Shown: positions 47,301 to 59,756 of the stretch, piece after piece
Numbering within the stretch: position 1 is the first letter of the stretch
Layout of the letters: each line of letters starts with the position of its first letter
NCBI GenBank assembly: GCA_964036155.1
Contig: OZ038422.1
Location: 5,293,201-5,357,200, forward strand
Origin: Diploscapter coronatus
Lineage: Eukaryota > Nematoda > Chromadorea > Rhabditida > Rhabditidae
Reading direction: 5' to 3'
DNA length: 64,000 nucleotides
Program-made: the position numbers and the translations under genes
Notes under the pieces: model-generated
What the model was told of the DNA's origin: nothing
The model's input: only the letters and a program-made list of their open reading frames with translations
Databases searched by the model: none

Positions 47301-49031
47301 TATTTTTCTAGATCAGTTTATAGTTAAATATTTGAAAAATACCGTGAATGGAGAAATTGGATCTTTTTTGCTATCCGAAATTCCGGCTAAATAGGTTGAG
47401 AAATACGCAGAATTCTTGATAGAATAATGCGTTTTTATTTTATCTTTATCACAAGAATAAATGAATAAAGCTTCATAGTGATCTTGTATAACTATTATAA
47501 AAATTGTTCTTAATAATTCTATATGATAGAATTTAAATTTATTTCAGAAAGCATACCCGATCATAAGGTCTCCAATTGCGTGGTCTGTAGGGTGCTCGTG
47601 TGGTTGTCTGCGGTCGTCTCGACATGGAGAAGTAATTGATTGTATTGCCGCGTCTGCGAGTCGTTGTAGCCATCGTCGTCGTTCTTCTCCATGGTCGAGT
47701 TGTCGGATATGTCCTTCGAGTCCTTCGCGTCCGAGCCGTCGTTGTCGTCATTTGTTCCTGATCAATCTCACTCCATTCTAGATTCCTTCGAATTCCATTC
47801 ACACACGGCATCGATACTGAAATACACAGTTTTTAAAAGAACATCATCTTCTAGATTCTGGATTTTTGCGGTAATAAATTTGATGACCTCATTATTATGG
47901 AGGAGTATACAGTGGCTGTCAAAAATTTGGTACTGCTATACGAGAAATTTACAATAGAAACGTTGCGTCTTATCATCTAACGCGCACTAAAATTTAACTC
48001 TGACTATTCAATTTTGCTTTGATTACTTTGTTATTTCAAAATGCTAGCTTTGAATTCTGAAGCGCGAATTTTTTCTAGTTAGCAGATGTCGGAAGGAAAA
48101 GGAAAAATGTGAATGAGAAGAAACCGATGTGTGCGGATCTTGTTCTCGTTATGCAAATAGAGAAGTGCGAGTGCATGCGACACCGCTAATGTCTCGTAAG
48201 CCTCGCTTAGCATCCATGGCTAGTTTACTAATATTTAGCAGTTTTTTTTTTCTAAAGGGCATTATGCTTTTCTCTAGCATTCAAACGTGTCTAAAATTCG
48301 CCAGAAAGTAAATTCAAACAACGAGACATTTTTGCATGTCTGCAAAAACTATTCAGTGAAACTAGTATCGAAGCTAGAATCTCTAACGAGATTTATGAAT
48401 TTTGTAAGCATGTAGAGAAAATAATGTATTTCATGAGGAATGTCAATTTTGTTTGAACGATGCTGAGCTATCTTGAACCTACAGACATAAAAGAAATGCA
48501 ATTAGTTCAAGATATTTATGAATTGAAAAATGGAATTTTTAGTTTTCTTTAATAAAATTTTCTGAGACTGTGTCTAAACGTTGAAACTATCTCTATCAGC
48601 AATTATCATTCAATACCAAGTCATATAGAAAATCAAAGATGAAACTCTGTAAATTCATCTCATAAATGTAACATTCAACGATTAAAACTGTTGATAAAGT
48701 ATTTTAAAGAGGAAAAAGCATACAAATATTTAGACTTACAGGCTTTGCAATATTGTTGATTTGTCGTATGAACGCCATCCATGCAAATGTAAGTGGTGGG
48801 TTCGCACTCGAGTGAACATTCGTGAATTGCTGGCACCCAATTTGGGTCATCAAATTGGTTACCACCTAAAAATTGAAATAGTATATTGTTAGAAAAAAAC
48901 AACGAGCACTCACATATGTCCTCATTTTCAATGATAAATCGATAAATTAGTTTGCTGAGGTATTTATCTTCACAAAATACGATTATAGGCATTAGTAACA
49001 ATAGAATATAGTACCACCATCGAAATTTCAT
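41324..49031 (-). CDS. Secreted low-complexity protein with a C-terminal ShKT domain
   Basis: Exons from the 5' end: 48914-49031, 48740-48865, 47557-47816, 46424-47254, 45375-45473, 45254-45326, 43070-43395, 42380-42718, 41566-41703, 41324-41463; about 816 residues. The signal peptide is FRWWYYILLLLMPIIVFC. A Cys module follows (HECSLECEPTTYICMDGVHT ... QQYCKA), then Thr/Arg-rich sequence. A 277-codon exon of Asp/Arg/Gln/Glu repeats comes next (DNRVEQRRINDREDTRERF; GRDDYEELVRF), then Pro/Tyr-rich stretches (PPYYEPPMTFPPPPD) and a Gln/Glu coiled stretch. The end is a ShKT domain with six Cys (CCQWALHGLCDRN ... VRPLCPKSCGTLVC), a fold common in nematode secreted and cuticle-associated proteins. 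All junctions agree in phase except 46424 to 45473 (0 against 1), so a small exon is missing or a donor there is misplaced. One intron (43396-45253) holds a tRNA, a foldback element and a 5S rRNA. Confidence 0.77.
41921..42266. mobile_element. Foldback element with about 90-bp arms
   Basis: The left arm (41921 to about 42012) contains ACATCGCTGGTTACGAAT and TTTTCTGCGAACA; the right arm (about 42176-42266) contains their complements (ATTCGTAACCAGCGATGT; TGTTCGCAGAAAA). The outer ends pair as AGTGGGACTTACCAAA against TTTGGTAAGTTCCACTT. It is non-coding, about 346 bp, and sits in the intron 41704-42379 of the ShKT-domain gene. Confidence 0.72.
43701..43772 (-). tRNA. tRNA with anticodon GAT (Ile by the code)
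   Basis: A full cloverleaf of 72 nt on the minus strand. The acceptor stem GTTCCTA pairs perfectly with TAGGAAC. The D-arm has GTTC/GAGC around a GG-containing loop, the anticodon stem is ATGTG/CGCAT with loop CTGATAA, and the T-loop is TTCGACT. The T-stem has one A-C mismatch. A-box and B-box (GTTCGACTC) promoter elements are present, and a T run lies about 7 bp after the 3' end. No intron and no encoded CCA. The anticodon GAT is unusual because eukaryotic nuclear tRNA-Ile genes normally carry AAT or TAT. It may be a variant or pseudogenised copy. It lies within an intron of the ShKT-domain gene, in the same orientation. Confidence 0.75.
44147..44935. mobile_element. Large foldback element, arms about 280 bp
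   Basis: The left arm (44147 to about 44425) and right arm (about 44650-44935) are near-perfect reverse complements. Blocks include CATTGCTTAGTGCCCTTCGC, AACGCGTCGCGTCCTCATGC and GCGATTTCTAGACGATTTAT with their complements. The ends pair as TTGTCGATTG against CAATCGACAA with TA on each outer side, which suggests a TA target site. The roughly 220-bp centre has no open frame of note. High arm identity suggests recent activity or gene-conversion upkeep. It lies in an intron of the ShKT-domain gene between the tRNA and the 5S gene. Confidence 0.8.
45056..45174 (+). rRNA. 5S ribosomal RNA
   Basis: A 119-nt sequence from GCTTACGACCATACC to GTTGTAAGCT whose ends form helix I (GCTTAC with GTAAGC). 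It contains the conserved core CCATCCCGTCCGATCTGGCA, the internal-control box AAGTTAAGCAACG and the C box GGATCGGAGACGGC. Length and sequence are very close to nematode 5S rRNA as I remember it. A TTTT run directly after the 3' end serves as a pol III terminator. Only one copy is present here, with no SL1 RNA gene beside it, unlike the 5S/SL1 tandem array of Caenorhabditis. It is antisense to, and inside an intron of, the ShKT-domain gene, 80 bp from its nearest exon. Confidence 0.93.
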
Positions 49032-51580
49032 CGCATATGGAATAATTATCTAAATTTTGTGAAAATAGGAGATTGGAAATTTATCTAGCATACAAATAAA
49101 ATAATCTCGAATGATAAAAAAAAAACATTTCGTAAAATTGAAAAAAATCTTCTAAATGACCGTTTTCAGGTTTAAAAATTTAGAAATTTCTACAAATGAG
49201 CATAAAAACGGAACAATAAATAGCTTAATTTTTATCTCGCAAGATTTTGAGAAAAATTGCCTATTTTGCGCTCAATTTTGGCAATTGAAGGTCCTAATCG
49301 AAATCGATTGATAAATTATGACAGATGATTTAAAAATCTTAACTTCGTGAGACGTGGTGAAAAATGTTTTGATGAAAAAAGTACTTTAGAATATCTGGAT
49401 AGAGATTTATAATTCAATGTTTGAAATGATTAGTACCACAAATTTCAGGTTTCTCGGTAATTAAGGTTGAAAAATTCGTTTACGTAAAAATCCTAGCATT
49501 GCATATTCAAATTGGGCATTTGTGTTTGAAAAGTAGAAAATAGAAAAGATATAGTCAATCAACGCATCTAGAGTAAATTCATGAAGTCCTGTTTGATAAA
49601 ATCGCTTTAAAAATGCTAGAAAATCCTATCGTTATTAATCTGCCAAATATTATTAAATGATTCCGAAATTATAAAAAGTAAATCAGGTCGATATTTTTAA
49701 AGAAAAAAATCGAGGAAAATATTGGGTCAATGAAATGAGAGAAAGGAAGTGGATTTGGCCGATTCCGACTCACGCAATCGCTGTATTTAGTCGCATTGTT
49801 GTATTTTTGTTGCCGTTTCTGCTTCTTCGATCCTTTCTCATATCGGCTATTTTGTATCCAATCCTCAATCCTCTCTCCATTCCCTCAGCACTTCAACGCG
49901 TTTATTTTCTCCTCCTCAAGCCACACCGAAAATTAGCCTAACTTACAGAACAAACCACACAAAATAGATCGTCTGTTGCAATTACTAGCTGCCAAATAAA
50001 GAAATAGGAAGACTCGATGGAAAGGAAGAACGCTTTCACAGGATTTCTCTAGAAGTGAATGATGAGATTAGACATAAATATCACTTCTTCCTTTCACATC
50101 CAGACGCTGAAAAATTTACCACGAGTGAAAAGGTATAGGATTCCATAACATACTCGAAAATTATACGGTATGAGGAAAAGTAAAAAGAATAATAAGATAC
50201 GAAAATGACTAATAAGAAAGCTAGAATGAGTCTTATATTTCAGAAATGTTAAACTTTAGCAATGAAAAATTTCGGCAGCTTGGATTCGAAATTTGGCGTA
50301 ACGACGGAATGATGTTAGCCGAAATGATGGACTGTATTTCTGAGATTGAAAGGTAAAAAAATGATGGATCACAATTGAAATTGATAGGATTTTTTGAAAG
50401 AAAGGAAACTTCTATCATTTCTTCATTACGTCAGTTAGCGTTATGCCATTCAATCATCACGATTTTTAAAAACTGCTAACATGTCCAAAGCGAAAAATAA
50501 AGAAGAAATCGAAACAAATTGTGCAGAATTGTTTTCTGCAGCTTTCTTCTTTATTGGGAGAATTTTCAAACAAAATCATCCAAATCAGATTCAGAGTTTG
50601 GGTAAAAGTTAGAGAATGAAATGAACCAACGAATTTTGACTGTATTACTCAAAGGTAGTTCACACATAGATTGAGATGAAAATTTGATGATAAAACTTCC
50701 GGTGGGCTGTAGACCATATGCGCAAGTGGAAATTGGCTGTGGGAACGTGAAAACTCATTGAAATGACATTGAAACGCGACTTGGAGAGGAAATGGTAGAG
50801 GCAGTTTGTGAAAAGGGCACTTGAAGCAAGGGGATGCGGGGTGGCAAGCGGGCCAATTGATGGACTGACAGACTTGGCTTGGCTTGGAGATGACTCTGAA
50901 GGGCAGCGGGACAGGGACAGACATCGAGGAATTCATCCAGCAATCAAGCACACCCCATCAAACCACTGAACCGGCAGATAGGCAGACTAGCAGAGAAACA
51001 CGGGGCTATTGTCTCTTGGCCAGCAATTCCAAGCGACAAGGGAAGTGGATATGAAGCTGCGCATAGCTGTGAAGCAATGAAACGATGAAGCAATGAAGCA
51101 ACGGGAAAAACGATGGATGACAGAAGGCTGGAGGCGAGATGAAGAAGCATAGCAATGCAAATGAAAGATGGAAAGCAGGAAGAGCTTTACGAGGAAAAAG
51201 AAGGAAGAGGACAACCAGTTCAAAGGAATACACAACGATGTTCCTCTGGCCTCTGGGCATGCAACGGAGAAGGATTCGAAGAGCCAATGAGACACACGCA
51301 TCCTGGATAATGACGAGAGAAAGCTAGCACATCGAGATGCTCAAGGAAAAATTCACCCCAGACATGAAAGGCAAATAATAGGCTTACAAAATCTATAATA
51401 AAAGAATTATAAATGTAAATAGGGCTAACATGAAATAGCATAAGGCGCTTATGAAATAGAGAATTTTGAAATCAAAGAAATATTTCAGTCGAAAAATTTT
51501 GGGTTAAAATTTTTTTTTAAATCGAGCAACGAGAAGCAATACAAAATTCACGTTATCAATGAAAAAATTAGGATTCCTGT

Positions 51581-51698
51581 AAATGTTGCGACGACGCAAC
51601 ATCGCAACATGGCGAAATAGCGTGTAAAACCAAGAAGTGTTTCCCTACAATCTCAATCCCAGCGTACTATTTCGTAATGCTGCGTCGTTACGACATTT
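51581..51698. repeat. Imperfect inverted repeat (small foldback)
   Basis: AAATGTTGCGACGACGCAAC at 51581 is an imperfect reverse complement of GCTGCGTCGTTACGACATTT ending at 51698; the arms extend to about 45 bp including CGAAATAG and CTATTTCG. Non-coding. Confidence 0.5.
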
Positions 51699-52943
51699 CC
51701 AAATCACCGCAACATTTTATCCTCATCAGAATACGTCGAAGTTGAATATTTTCAAAGTTTATAGCATAAAAGGTGAGCATAATCGTTGTCAAAAAATCGA
51801 AGAAGGAATTTCTTTATTTTTTGCTGAAATCAAAAAATAGCCTTTCAAAAATGCTGCACTATTAAACCTCATCTAATCAAAACCGAAATTCCGAGCCATG
51901 GCATGAAACTCTTCCAAATATCAAATAAGTTCAAGCTTTTATGTGAGCTTCTATACATGAATTATTTGAGTTTCCGAACTACGAACAACTATTTTCTACA
52001 AAATACAAATGCCTAAACGATAAATAAGAACAGGATAAAGTTTTAGTTAACACTTTGTTGTGAAGCAACAACAAGTTTTTTTTTCATTTAGTCTTCTGTC
52101 ATTACAAGCAATTGATTTCACTTTTTCCCTCCTGAGGATCGATTCTTCGAACTTGAAGAGTTTCATTTTCACTTTTATGAGTTCACTTTTGCACTTGACC
52201 CGCATTGTCTTCGTCACTTCCACTACGCAATAGTTGGACTGTGATGAATGAAGAATACATTTCAAATGGTTGAGAAAAACGACAATATTTTCATCTATCT
52301 ATAATGATGCAAAGAAGCGTTTAGGGATATGCAGAAGGAGCAAATAGAAAATGATCGTTGTGGAAGCACTGGAAGACATAATTTATCGTCATTGAGTTGG
52401 AATCGTGTCGAATAAAACTATTTACGTTATCTATAACATTCACTACATTTTTTCGGGATGTGAATTTATGCATTTTCTTTACCGAAATTTATTCTTCAAT
52501 ATCTAAATTGAAAGAGATTTAGAAAACGATCCTCACGGTCGATACCGAGTTTCGTAGGTCCTTGTTTCTATAATTATAAAACTGCTGCAGGGTACGGAAA
52601 AATTATGGAGACATTTCTGCTTCAATTTATTTTCATATAAATTTTAAGTCCAGATAACTTCAGATCTTTATCCTAGATACTTAGAGTATAGTCTAACATA
52701 ATTCCATAAAAATGTTTAGGAAATTTCTTCACATCTGTCTAGAAAATAGTTTTGAAAAAATTCATCGTCCACTTTCGTGAAAACTTAAAAATATAATAAT
52801 TTTCTTTAATTATTTCCTTGCAAGTTTCGTAAAGATGTACGATTTCCTATCTATTTACTTTCCTTATGAAATATAATGCTGTATACTCAAATTACCTAAA
52901 AAGTGAAAGATAAAAGGAAGTAGTATGATTTTAGAGGGTTTAC

Positions 52944-53020
52944 GGTCACGGAGAAGTTAAAAATCCGCGCCATGTCGTGACCCTTTGGCAATCAAGGCGA
53001 CAATCTCCCGAAAATTGTAC
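52944..53020. other. GC-richer island with nested hairpins
   Basis: GGTCACG at 52944 pairs with CGTGACC ending at 52982, with ATCCGCGCCATG in between, followed by a second small inverted pair (ACAAT ... ATTGT). It stands out from AT-rich surroundings. It could be a small structured RNA or a repeat fragment; I cannot assign it. Confidence 0.25.
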
Positions 53021-55040
53021 AGGTGGCTAAGATGAATATATCAGAAAAATCTTCGCATAGTGCTGGCAAAAATAATGCTAAATTTATCGAGATCTTTTTA
53101 GATCAGATTTTTCGCTATCGATGTTAGTCATTAAGTACCTCCATAATTCATCTACATCCTGTATAAAAATACAAATAACGAAATAGGATTGGACGAACTT
53201 CGATAGCAGAACATTTCGGAATTGTCCTCATCATTATTTCTACTTCGAAAATTTCCAAAACGAACTCTTCTGCTACCAGTTAATTGTAAAAATATCACGA
53301 ACTTTCCGAAAATAGTTTTCAATTTCTCAATAGAAGTCAGAATCATCTGAAACTATCCGTTGTTTACATAACTTACCGATCTTACCTGTTGTTATTTGCA
53401 TGATGCATTTTGACGCGTTTCTCGTCCCTGCAATCACAGTCAGGCTTGTCATTGCACATTTATGCATTCCCCTATCAGTCGATCCGAAAGTCGTTACTCA
53501 TTAATTTTAATCGAATTTTCTCGCCTTTTGTGTGGATCATTTGGTTTGATGAGGCGACAGCTCGAAATTGGCCATTAAAATTGGAGTCGAAAAATTAGAG
53601 CGTTAGGAAGGGGAGCCGAAATGGGCAATGGGAGTGGAGATGACTGGGGGGAAACTACGGGTGAATGAATGTGCATCGACACAGCGACAAAGGGCCGTAA
53701 CGACTCAGCAACTAGCAACTAACATCTAACAAGCGACAAGCAACAGAAACGCTGGTAGGCTTTCTCGCCTTCCCGCTCTCATTTCAGGGTTTATTTCTTT
53801 TCCTCACTCTCTTTGTCTTCTCTGATAAGCAATCTCTCCACGCTCTATTCAGCTTCGTTCTTCCTTTATTGGATTTTACCTTCCCCCCATTTCTATTTAC
53901 CTTTCATGGCTTATGTTTTAGAAATTTATATATTTTATTATTTTTACGAAAAATTATTTTTGGAGGTTGAACTTACTCATGTTGTGAATTCGTTTTGTTG
54001 AATATCTTTTCAATTCGTTCTATTTGATTTTCATCATTTTGGTTACTGTATGCAGATTTTTCTCGCCTCTTACGAAATTACTCAATCTCATTCTTACTTA
54101 CAAGAAAAGTTTCATTAATCTGACGATTTACTTTTAATCCAACGCATCTAAATCAATCCGATTTGAAACCTTCATTGTTCGTTATCAGAAACGCGCAAAA
54201 AATGAATGATAATGAGCGGAATAACGTGAAAAGTGAAGAGAAAAATGAGAAATTCGAAAGAGTAAAATGTGAGAAGAGCAGAAGGTAGCTGATTGAATCG
54301 ATAGAAGACGAGCTACTGGCAATCAGGCAGTCATGCAGTCAGGCATTCGGAAGAAGTTAATGCGTTAATGACACCGCGGAAAGTGATAATGAGGTTGAGG
54401 AATGATACTGCTCAATTTGCTAGATCGATATCTTGTAAATTGATTTCAGAATGAGTCTGAAAAATAGAATGACCATTTTATCACAAAAATTAACTATTGG
54501 AGTACAAGACTGCTATCCATTATGGTCAGGGGTGTGCAAATTTGAATTGAAATATTCCTGCGTTTGGAATTAGAATTCCGAGGTCTAACAATTCTTGGAA
54601 TTGAAATTCAGCACGTCACGGATTATGATTTTAAACATTTATCATCAAATGCATAATTTTCAAGAAATGCTTCATGTCAAATCAAAATTCGAATTTCGTA
54701 AATTTGCATTTAACGAGTAAGATTTTTGTGATTTTTATTGAAAGGATTTTTCGAAATTAGATAAAAACATAAGGCATTCCGATTCTGATATTTTGTTGAG
54801 AGAATATTTCCATACTCGAAATTTCGAAAAAAAAAATCGATCATTCCTATTACGATATCGTTTTCTTTATATTTTTTCTTGTCACTAATTACAAACTCTG
54901 AAGCCTCCATTTCGAATCTTATAATTGATCACTCGTTATTTTGAAATTTCTATCCGAATTTGTAAGACAGAATTATTTCATGTTCATTTGGAATTTCGCA
55001 TAGACTGCTATTTTTGTTTTTCATGTATAAATTTCAGTGT

Positions 55041-58000
55041 ATGTCAGCGAACGAGAAGGACGTAAAGGCAGATCGGCAGGTTCGTCTGGCGGCTCGCCGG
55101 CAGCATGCAGTCCGCTTTCTGCATCAAGAATCGACCGAAATCAAAACTCCCAGTGCTTTGTGGTATTCGTGGGTCGCCATCTTCGGGTTCTACATTCTCA
55201 CTATCGAAACCGGTGTCAGAACGGTAACTTATATAGGTCTTTTTACACATTGCTAGTTGGAATAGGGTAGATGCTTATGGCAAAATCTTTAAAGGGGAAC
55301 ATTGGCCCCTACTCTTCGTTATTCATTTCTTCAAATTCATAAGAAAATTTAAACACGATGATCTCCAGCCGACACTAATATCCCTATAGTGGCTAATGAA
55401 AAGGGAAAAATTGTGTACGAAATATCAACCTAATTACCGAAGAATATCATATTGATTTCAATAGCGAACTTTGTCATTCGCCATCAAATTGTAAATTCCC
55501 TCGCTTCCTCTTTTCTTTCAGTCGTTTCGTTGTCACTAAACACCTCTAAAAATTTTATGTTTCATACTCTCAGGGAACTGATTTCACTCGATAATATAAA
55601 ATCACAAAAATGGAATGAATGTGAATCAGCCAAAATCAATCAAGCAAAATTTAAAACGGAATTGAACCAAGATCGAGTTAAAAGAAAAACCAATATAAAT
55701 GGTTTAACAACTTTCAGATAATGAATATCTTCGTCGAGCCAGTCATAGCAGAATTCAACTGCACAAAAACAGTAGCAGACACTGCAGTTATTGTCATTCC
55801 GATGGCTTCCAGCATGATTTCGGGTAATATTTTTTATCTCGTAATTTCAAGCATCGCCATTAGTCAGGTCCTTTGAAAATTGTGTTCTGTTAATTTTTGT
55901 TCTATTTCGAAGATCATCTATTTCCCTTCTTTTGTACTAAATTCCAAATTATCACTTATACCCGTGTCTTATCTCATTTTATAAAGAACTATCTGAAAGC
56001 ATACTTCGAAATTTATCCTTTGCAGGTCCCCTATGCGCGATGTTCTACCACTTCGCTGGAGCGCGCATTTCGATCATGATCGGTTCGACGATGTGCAGCA
56101 TCGGCTTCGCTACCGGTTCTTTCGTCCGCAGTCCCTGGCTGCTCTGCGTCTGCATGCTCTTCTTCGGTGACACATTTACATCGTAATAATCATGAAGATA
56201 AACTTTTTTCAAGCAAAAATGAGTTTTTGGGAAATCATTTGTTGGTAAAACCTTGCATTCAAAGTCAGAAATCCAAATTTAATATGATGAAGTCAGTCTT
56301 TTTCTTTTCGCGAAAAAATGTATAACACTATGTCAAAAGACATCAAAACGAACTTAAAAAATAAACAAGAAGGCTATCGTCTGAAAAATACAACTTCAGG
56401 ACTCGGAACTGGTCTCATGCGGAATGCGATAATTTCCGTGCAATGCGAATACTTCAAGACAGCCCAGCATCGCAACACTGTGCACGCCTTCATGACAATC
56501 GGGCCTGGGTTGGGCATTTGGCTCATGCCTCGACTACTTGTCTACATTATCAAAGAGGTTAACAAATTATTGTTCTAAAGATGATTGTTCTATCATTGCA
56601 GTATTCTTGGCAAATCGCATGGCAAGCGCTGTCGACCCTTTACATTGTGTCTTTCATCATGGGGATCTTCATCAGCAGAAGGCCCTCGGATGAGAACAGC
56701 TCGATTTGGTCGATGACTGGAATCAAGGTAATTTTTATCGTTCAGAAAATTATATTTTTGGACAATTCCACTGATAAATATGACCTTTCTTAGTGATCCA
56801 TCAGATACTTTCATCTGTAAATGGCGTAAGCATAATAAATTGCACTCTAAAATTAGCAAAATCAGTTATTTAATTTTTCTAAGTCTTATTTACACAACAC
56901 TTCTAAGCATCACCATTCTTGAAGAATGAATTAATGGATTTTTGCTATAATCTATTTTCAGATCTGGAACAAACTGGAGTTTTGTCTGCACGCGATTTGC
57001 ACATTCTGTGCGGCTGCCTGCTCGATTATCTACATTTCGAACATTCTCATTTTGATGCGTAACGAGAACATTCCAGAGTAAATAAAAAAATCAATTAATT
57101 CATACAGCCATTTATGATTGAATCATTTCAGGCCTGAGAAAGTCTACAGTTATCAAGGCATCGCGAGCATCGCTGGAAAAGGGCTTTTGACTCTTCTGAT
57201 GAGCTTCAACAAAGTAATAGATAAAATGACGAAGCTTCGACAAAAGATATGATCTTCAGATCGACATTGCCTGGCTGATCATAGCCTGTTATGTGATCGC
57301 TCAAACCGCATTGTTTTCTGGCGCATTCTGCTATTCTCTGTGGCAATTTCGACTGCAGAACTTCTTCTCTGGGTTTGGCATTGGTAAGTAATTTTTCTTA
57401 CTGTAGAGCGAAATTATGTACAACATTTCAAAGTAGAAAATGGGTGCATCATATTTTTATCGGAAGTTATTCGCCACTAAAATAAACTCCTTTTTTAATA
57501 ATAAAGGAACATGCATTTTCTACGAATATGAAATTAGACGAGCTTTGATGATAGACACAATGAAATATCAGAAAAAAAACATACAAGAAACTTTCAAATT
57601 AACACGTCTAAATTTTCTTATTTAATACCTTTCATATTGCATTAGTAATTTGTCATTCTTCAGGCCTGTTCCAGGCAGCCCTTGTGCCTTTCCTGGTCGC
57701 TCTGGTCGGAGCCACTCAGCTGCCAGCTGCACTCGGATTCACGAATCTCGTCAGCGGACTCGCTGCATTTTCAGCCATCAACATTGCAGGTTGGTTAGAG
57801 AGTTGCACATTTTCTCTCATATTTTGTTCACTTTCAATACTTGCTATTTTAGTATTTTAATAATGTCTATCGATTATTTTGCCCTAGACTTATCGCCGCA
57901 ACCCTTCATTTATCTGAGCGGAGTGATTTTATTCAAAAAATAACTTGAAAGAAACGAGAAAATTTCATATAGATAGTGTTCTTGAAAATTGATAAGCAAA

Positions 58001-58266
58001 GATAGCAGCATTAGAAAGGAATATTCATGGGTAGTCGTGAAACTTTTGCAACATTTGCAGGTCGAGTGGCGAAAGAATACGATGACGAGCGTCGTCCGTT
58101 CGTGATTTCGATGTTCCTGGGCTCGATCGCCATCGTTCTGGCCATTATCAATTCGCTGCTCCACAAATTCCGCAAGTCGCATGTCCGACGACCCTCCATG
58201 AAGCAGTACAGCAGAGTGAACGGGGTCAAGAATCTGTCAGAAATCACTTCTTTCGAAGGGCAGTAA
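55041..58266 (+). CDS. Monocarboxylate transporter-like protein (SLC16 / MFS)
   Basis: Ten exons (55041-55223, 55718-55823, 56026-56166, 56400-56557, 56602-56727, 56962-57077, 57132-57213, 57260-57383, 57664-57789, 58061-58266) join in frame to 455 residues. The ATG follows a TTTCAG acceptor by three bases. TM1 (WYSWVAIFGFYILTIETGVR), a loop with EFNCTKTVADTAVIVIPM, a Gly/Pro TM2 start (SGPLCAMFYHFAGARISI) and the TM4-TM5 signature-like stretch (GLGTGLMRN ... VQCEYFKTAQHRNTVHAF) fit SLC16. A cytoplasmic central loop (RRPSDENSSIWSMTGIK) splits two six-helix halves. The last TM (MFLGSIAIVLAIINSLLH) precedes a basic tail. SLC16 proteins move small carboxylates or related solutes across the plasma membrane; the substrate cannot be read from sequence. 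The canonical TM1 Lys region is not obvious, so this may be an orphan member. Confidence 0.83.
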
Positions 58267-59756
58267 TTCAGCAACTACGAGGTTGATTTTCATGACATGC
58301 AACGGTCAAAATCGCATATCCGAATTATGATACGGAAGAGGTAATTTGAGAGAAAGTCATTTTGTATGTTAAGTCACACAAAATATTCCGCAGGCTCTAA
58401 TTTTTCGCTTATTTACTGTCCAAAATTAAATTTGGGAATTGACCACAATTCGCCAAGGCCCTCAACTATTCACCCATTGTAGCATCGCTTCAATCCCAAT
58501 TCATTTTCACTATCTTCAACTTTTGGAAAAATATTCAATAGCATCAGAATGCTTTATTCTTCGATTTTTTAATCTTGTATTTTAAAATATATTTCTTCAG
58601 CAAAAATTCATTTAGCTTAAATTCTGAACACAACTCGATTTTTCGATCAAGCTTGAAAAATGAAGTGGTAAAAATACTATGATTTTTATGGAATAATTTT
58701 ATCTTGAGATTCAAATTATCATTTTTGGCCTATAAATTTAATCGATTATTTCACGGGTTTAGTGTATCGTCTTGTGTATTTTCAAATGTGTTTTGTCCGT
58801 TCATATACTAATTGTTCCTCTATCGAAATTTCGGGAATATGTTTAAGGATAAAATTATCGCTGATTCTTAAATGAAATTTGGATTATAAAGAATTAAAGC
58901 CTAAATATTAAAGATTTATAAGTTTAACAGAAAATTGCGAATCAATAGCGATAATGTTTTGCATAATCATCAGCATGTCTATTTATTTCAATTCATTTTT
59001 GAACAATGTAATGTGTTTGAGTGATGTTACTCCAGCTTTAGTATTCTGCAATAAAATTTCAATAAACGAGCTATTATTGTAAATGACCGATAACTTGAAA
59101 CGAGATAAAGGACCGTCTTTCTTTCTTCTCCCTCCTTTGAGCCTCGAAATGCGCGCACTGAGGATATCTGTTCATTTGATTACTCTTTTTACTTTCTTTG
59201 TTCTCTCATTGAATTTACCGAGATTTTCGTAGCAATCGGTTGGCAATAACTATCCTCTATCGATATTGATAAAAAATTACCTGATTAATTATTGATGATT
59301 ACCCTAAAATGCGAAAAACGAAAAGCAAAAAATCTTCCTATGAACAAATGCTCACCTCTCGCGCATCCGAGGCTCAAAGGAGGGGGAAGAAAGAAATACG
59401 CTTTTTTTTATCTCGTCTCAAGTAGCCAGTCATTCACAACAACGAAGATCCGAGTGCAATGTACCCGCTTTGCATCCTGATTCATCGAATAATGCAATGG
59501 ACAACACTTGAAATAATGTACTCTTATTTTTCATTAGATAATGTTTTTGTAATGTATTAGCAAGGAAAAATTTATAGAACATAAACGATATGACTCTTTG
59601 TGGTTTTATCTGAAAAATAAATAAGTGCAATGATGAAAAGGTTAGAGCATGCATGATTATGAAAATTTCTTTCTTTAATTTTCGAACTATTCATTTATTA
59701 GTTAAGAGCGAATGCCAGGAAAAACCAAAGTCTTAGCAAAGGGGTTGTTTCCAGGG

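Larger units (their letters stand above)
49032..55040. other. Gene-poor region between divergent genes
   Basis: About 6 kb with no exon chain on either strand. It holds a small inverted repeat (51581-51698), a GC-richer hairpin island (52944-53020) and purine-rich tracts (50700-51330, 53580-53760, 54180-54380). The tracts generate long antisense frames of Ser/Phe/Leu-rich composition, which I reject. It presumably contains the promoters of the ShKT-domain gene (-) and the transporter gene (+). Confidence 0.4.

Noticed and set aside
50649..51301. Long minus-strand frames rich in Ser, Phe, Leu and Cys
   Set aside because: They mirror a purine-rich tract on the plus strand, overlap in several frames, and have no splice sites or domain-like sequence.
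52047..52265. Minus frame ending CCCFTTKC
   Set aside because: The cysteines come from a short GTTGTTG/GAAGCAACAA hairpin; no start context or splice support.
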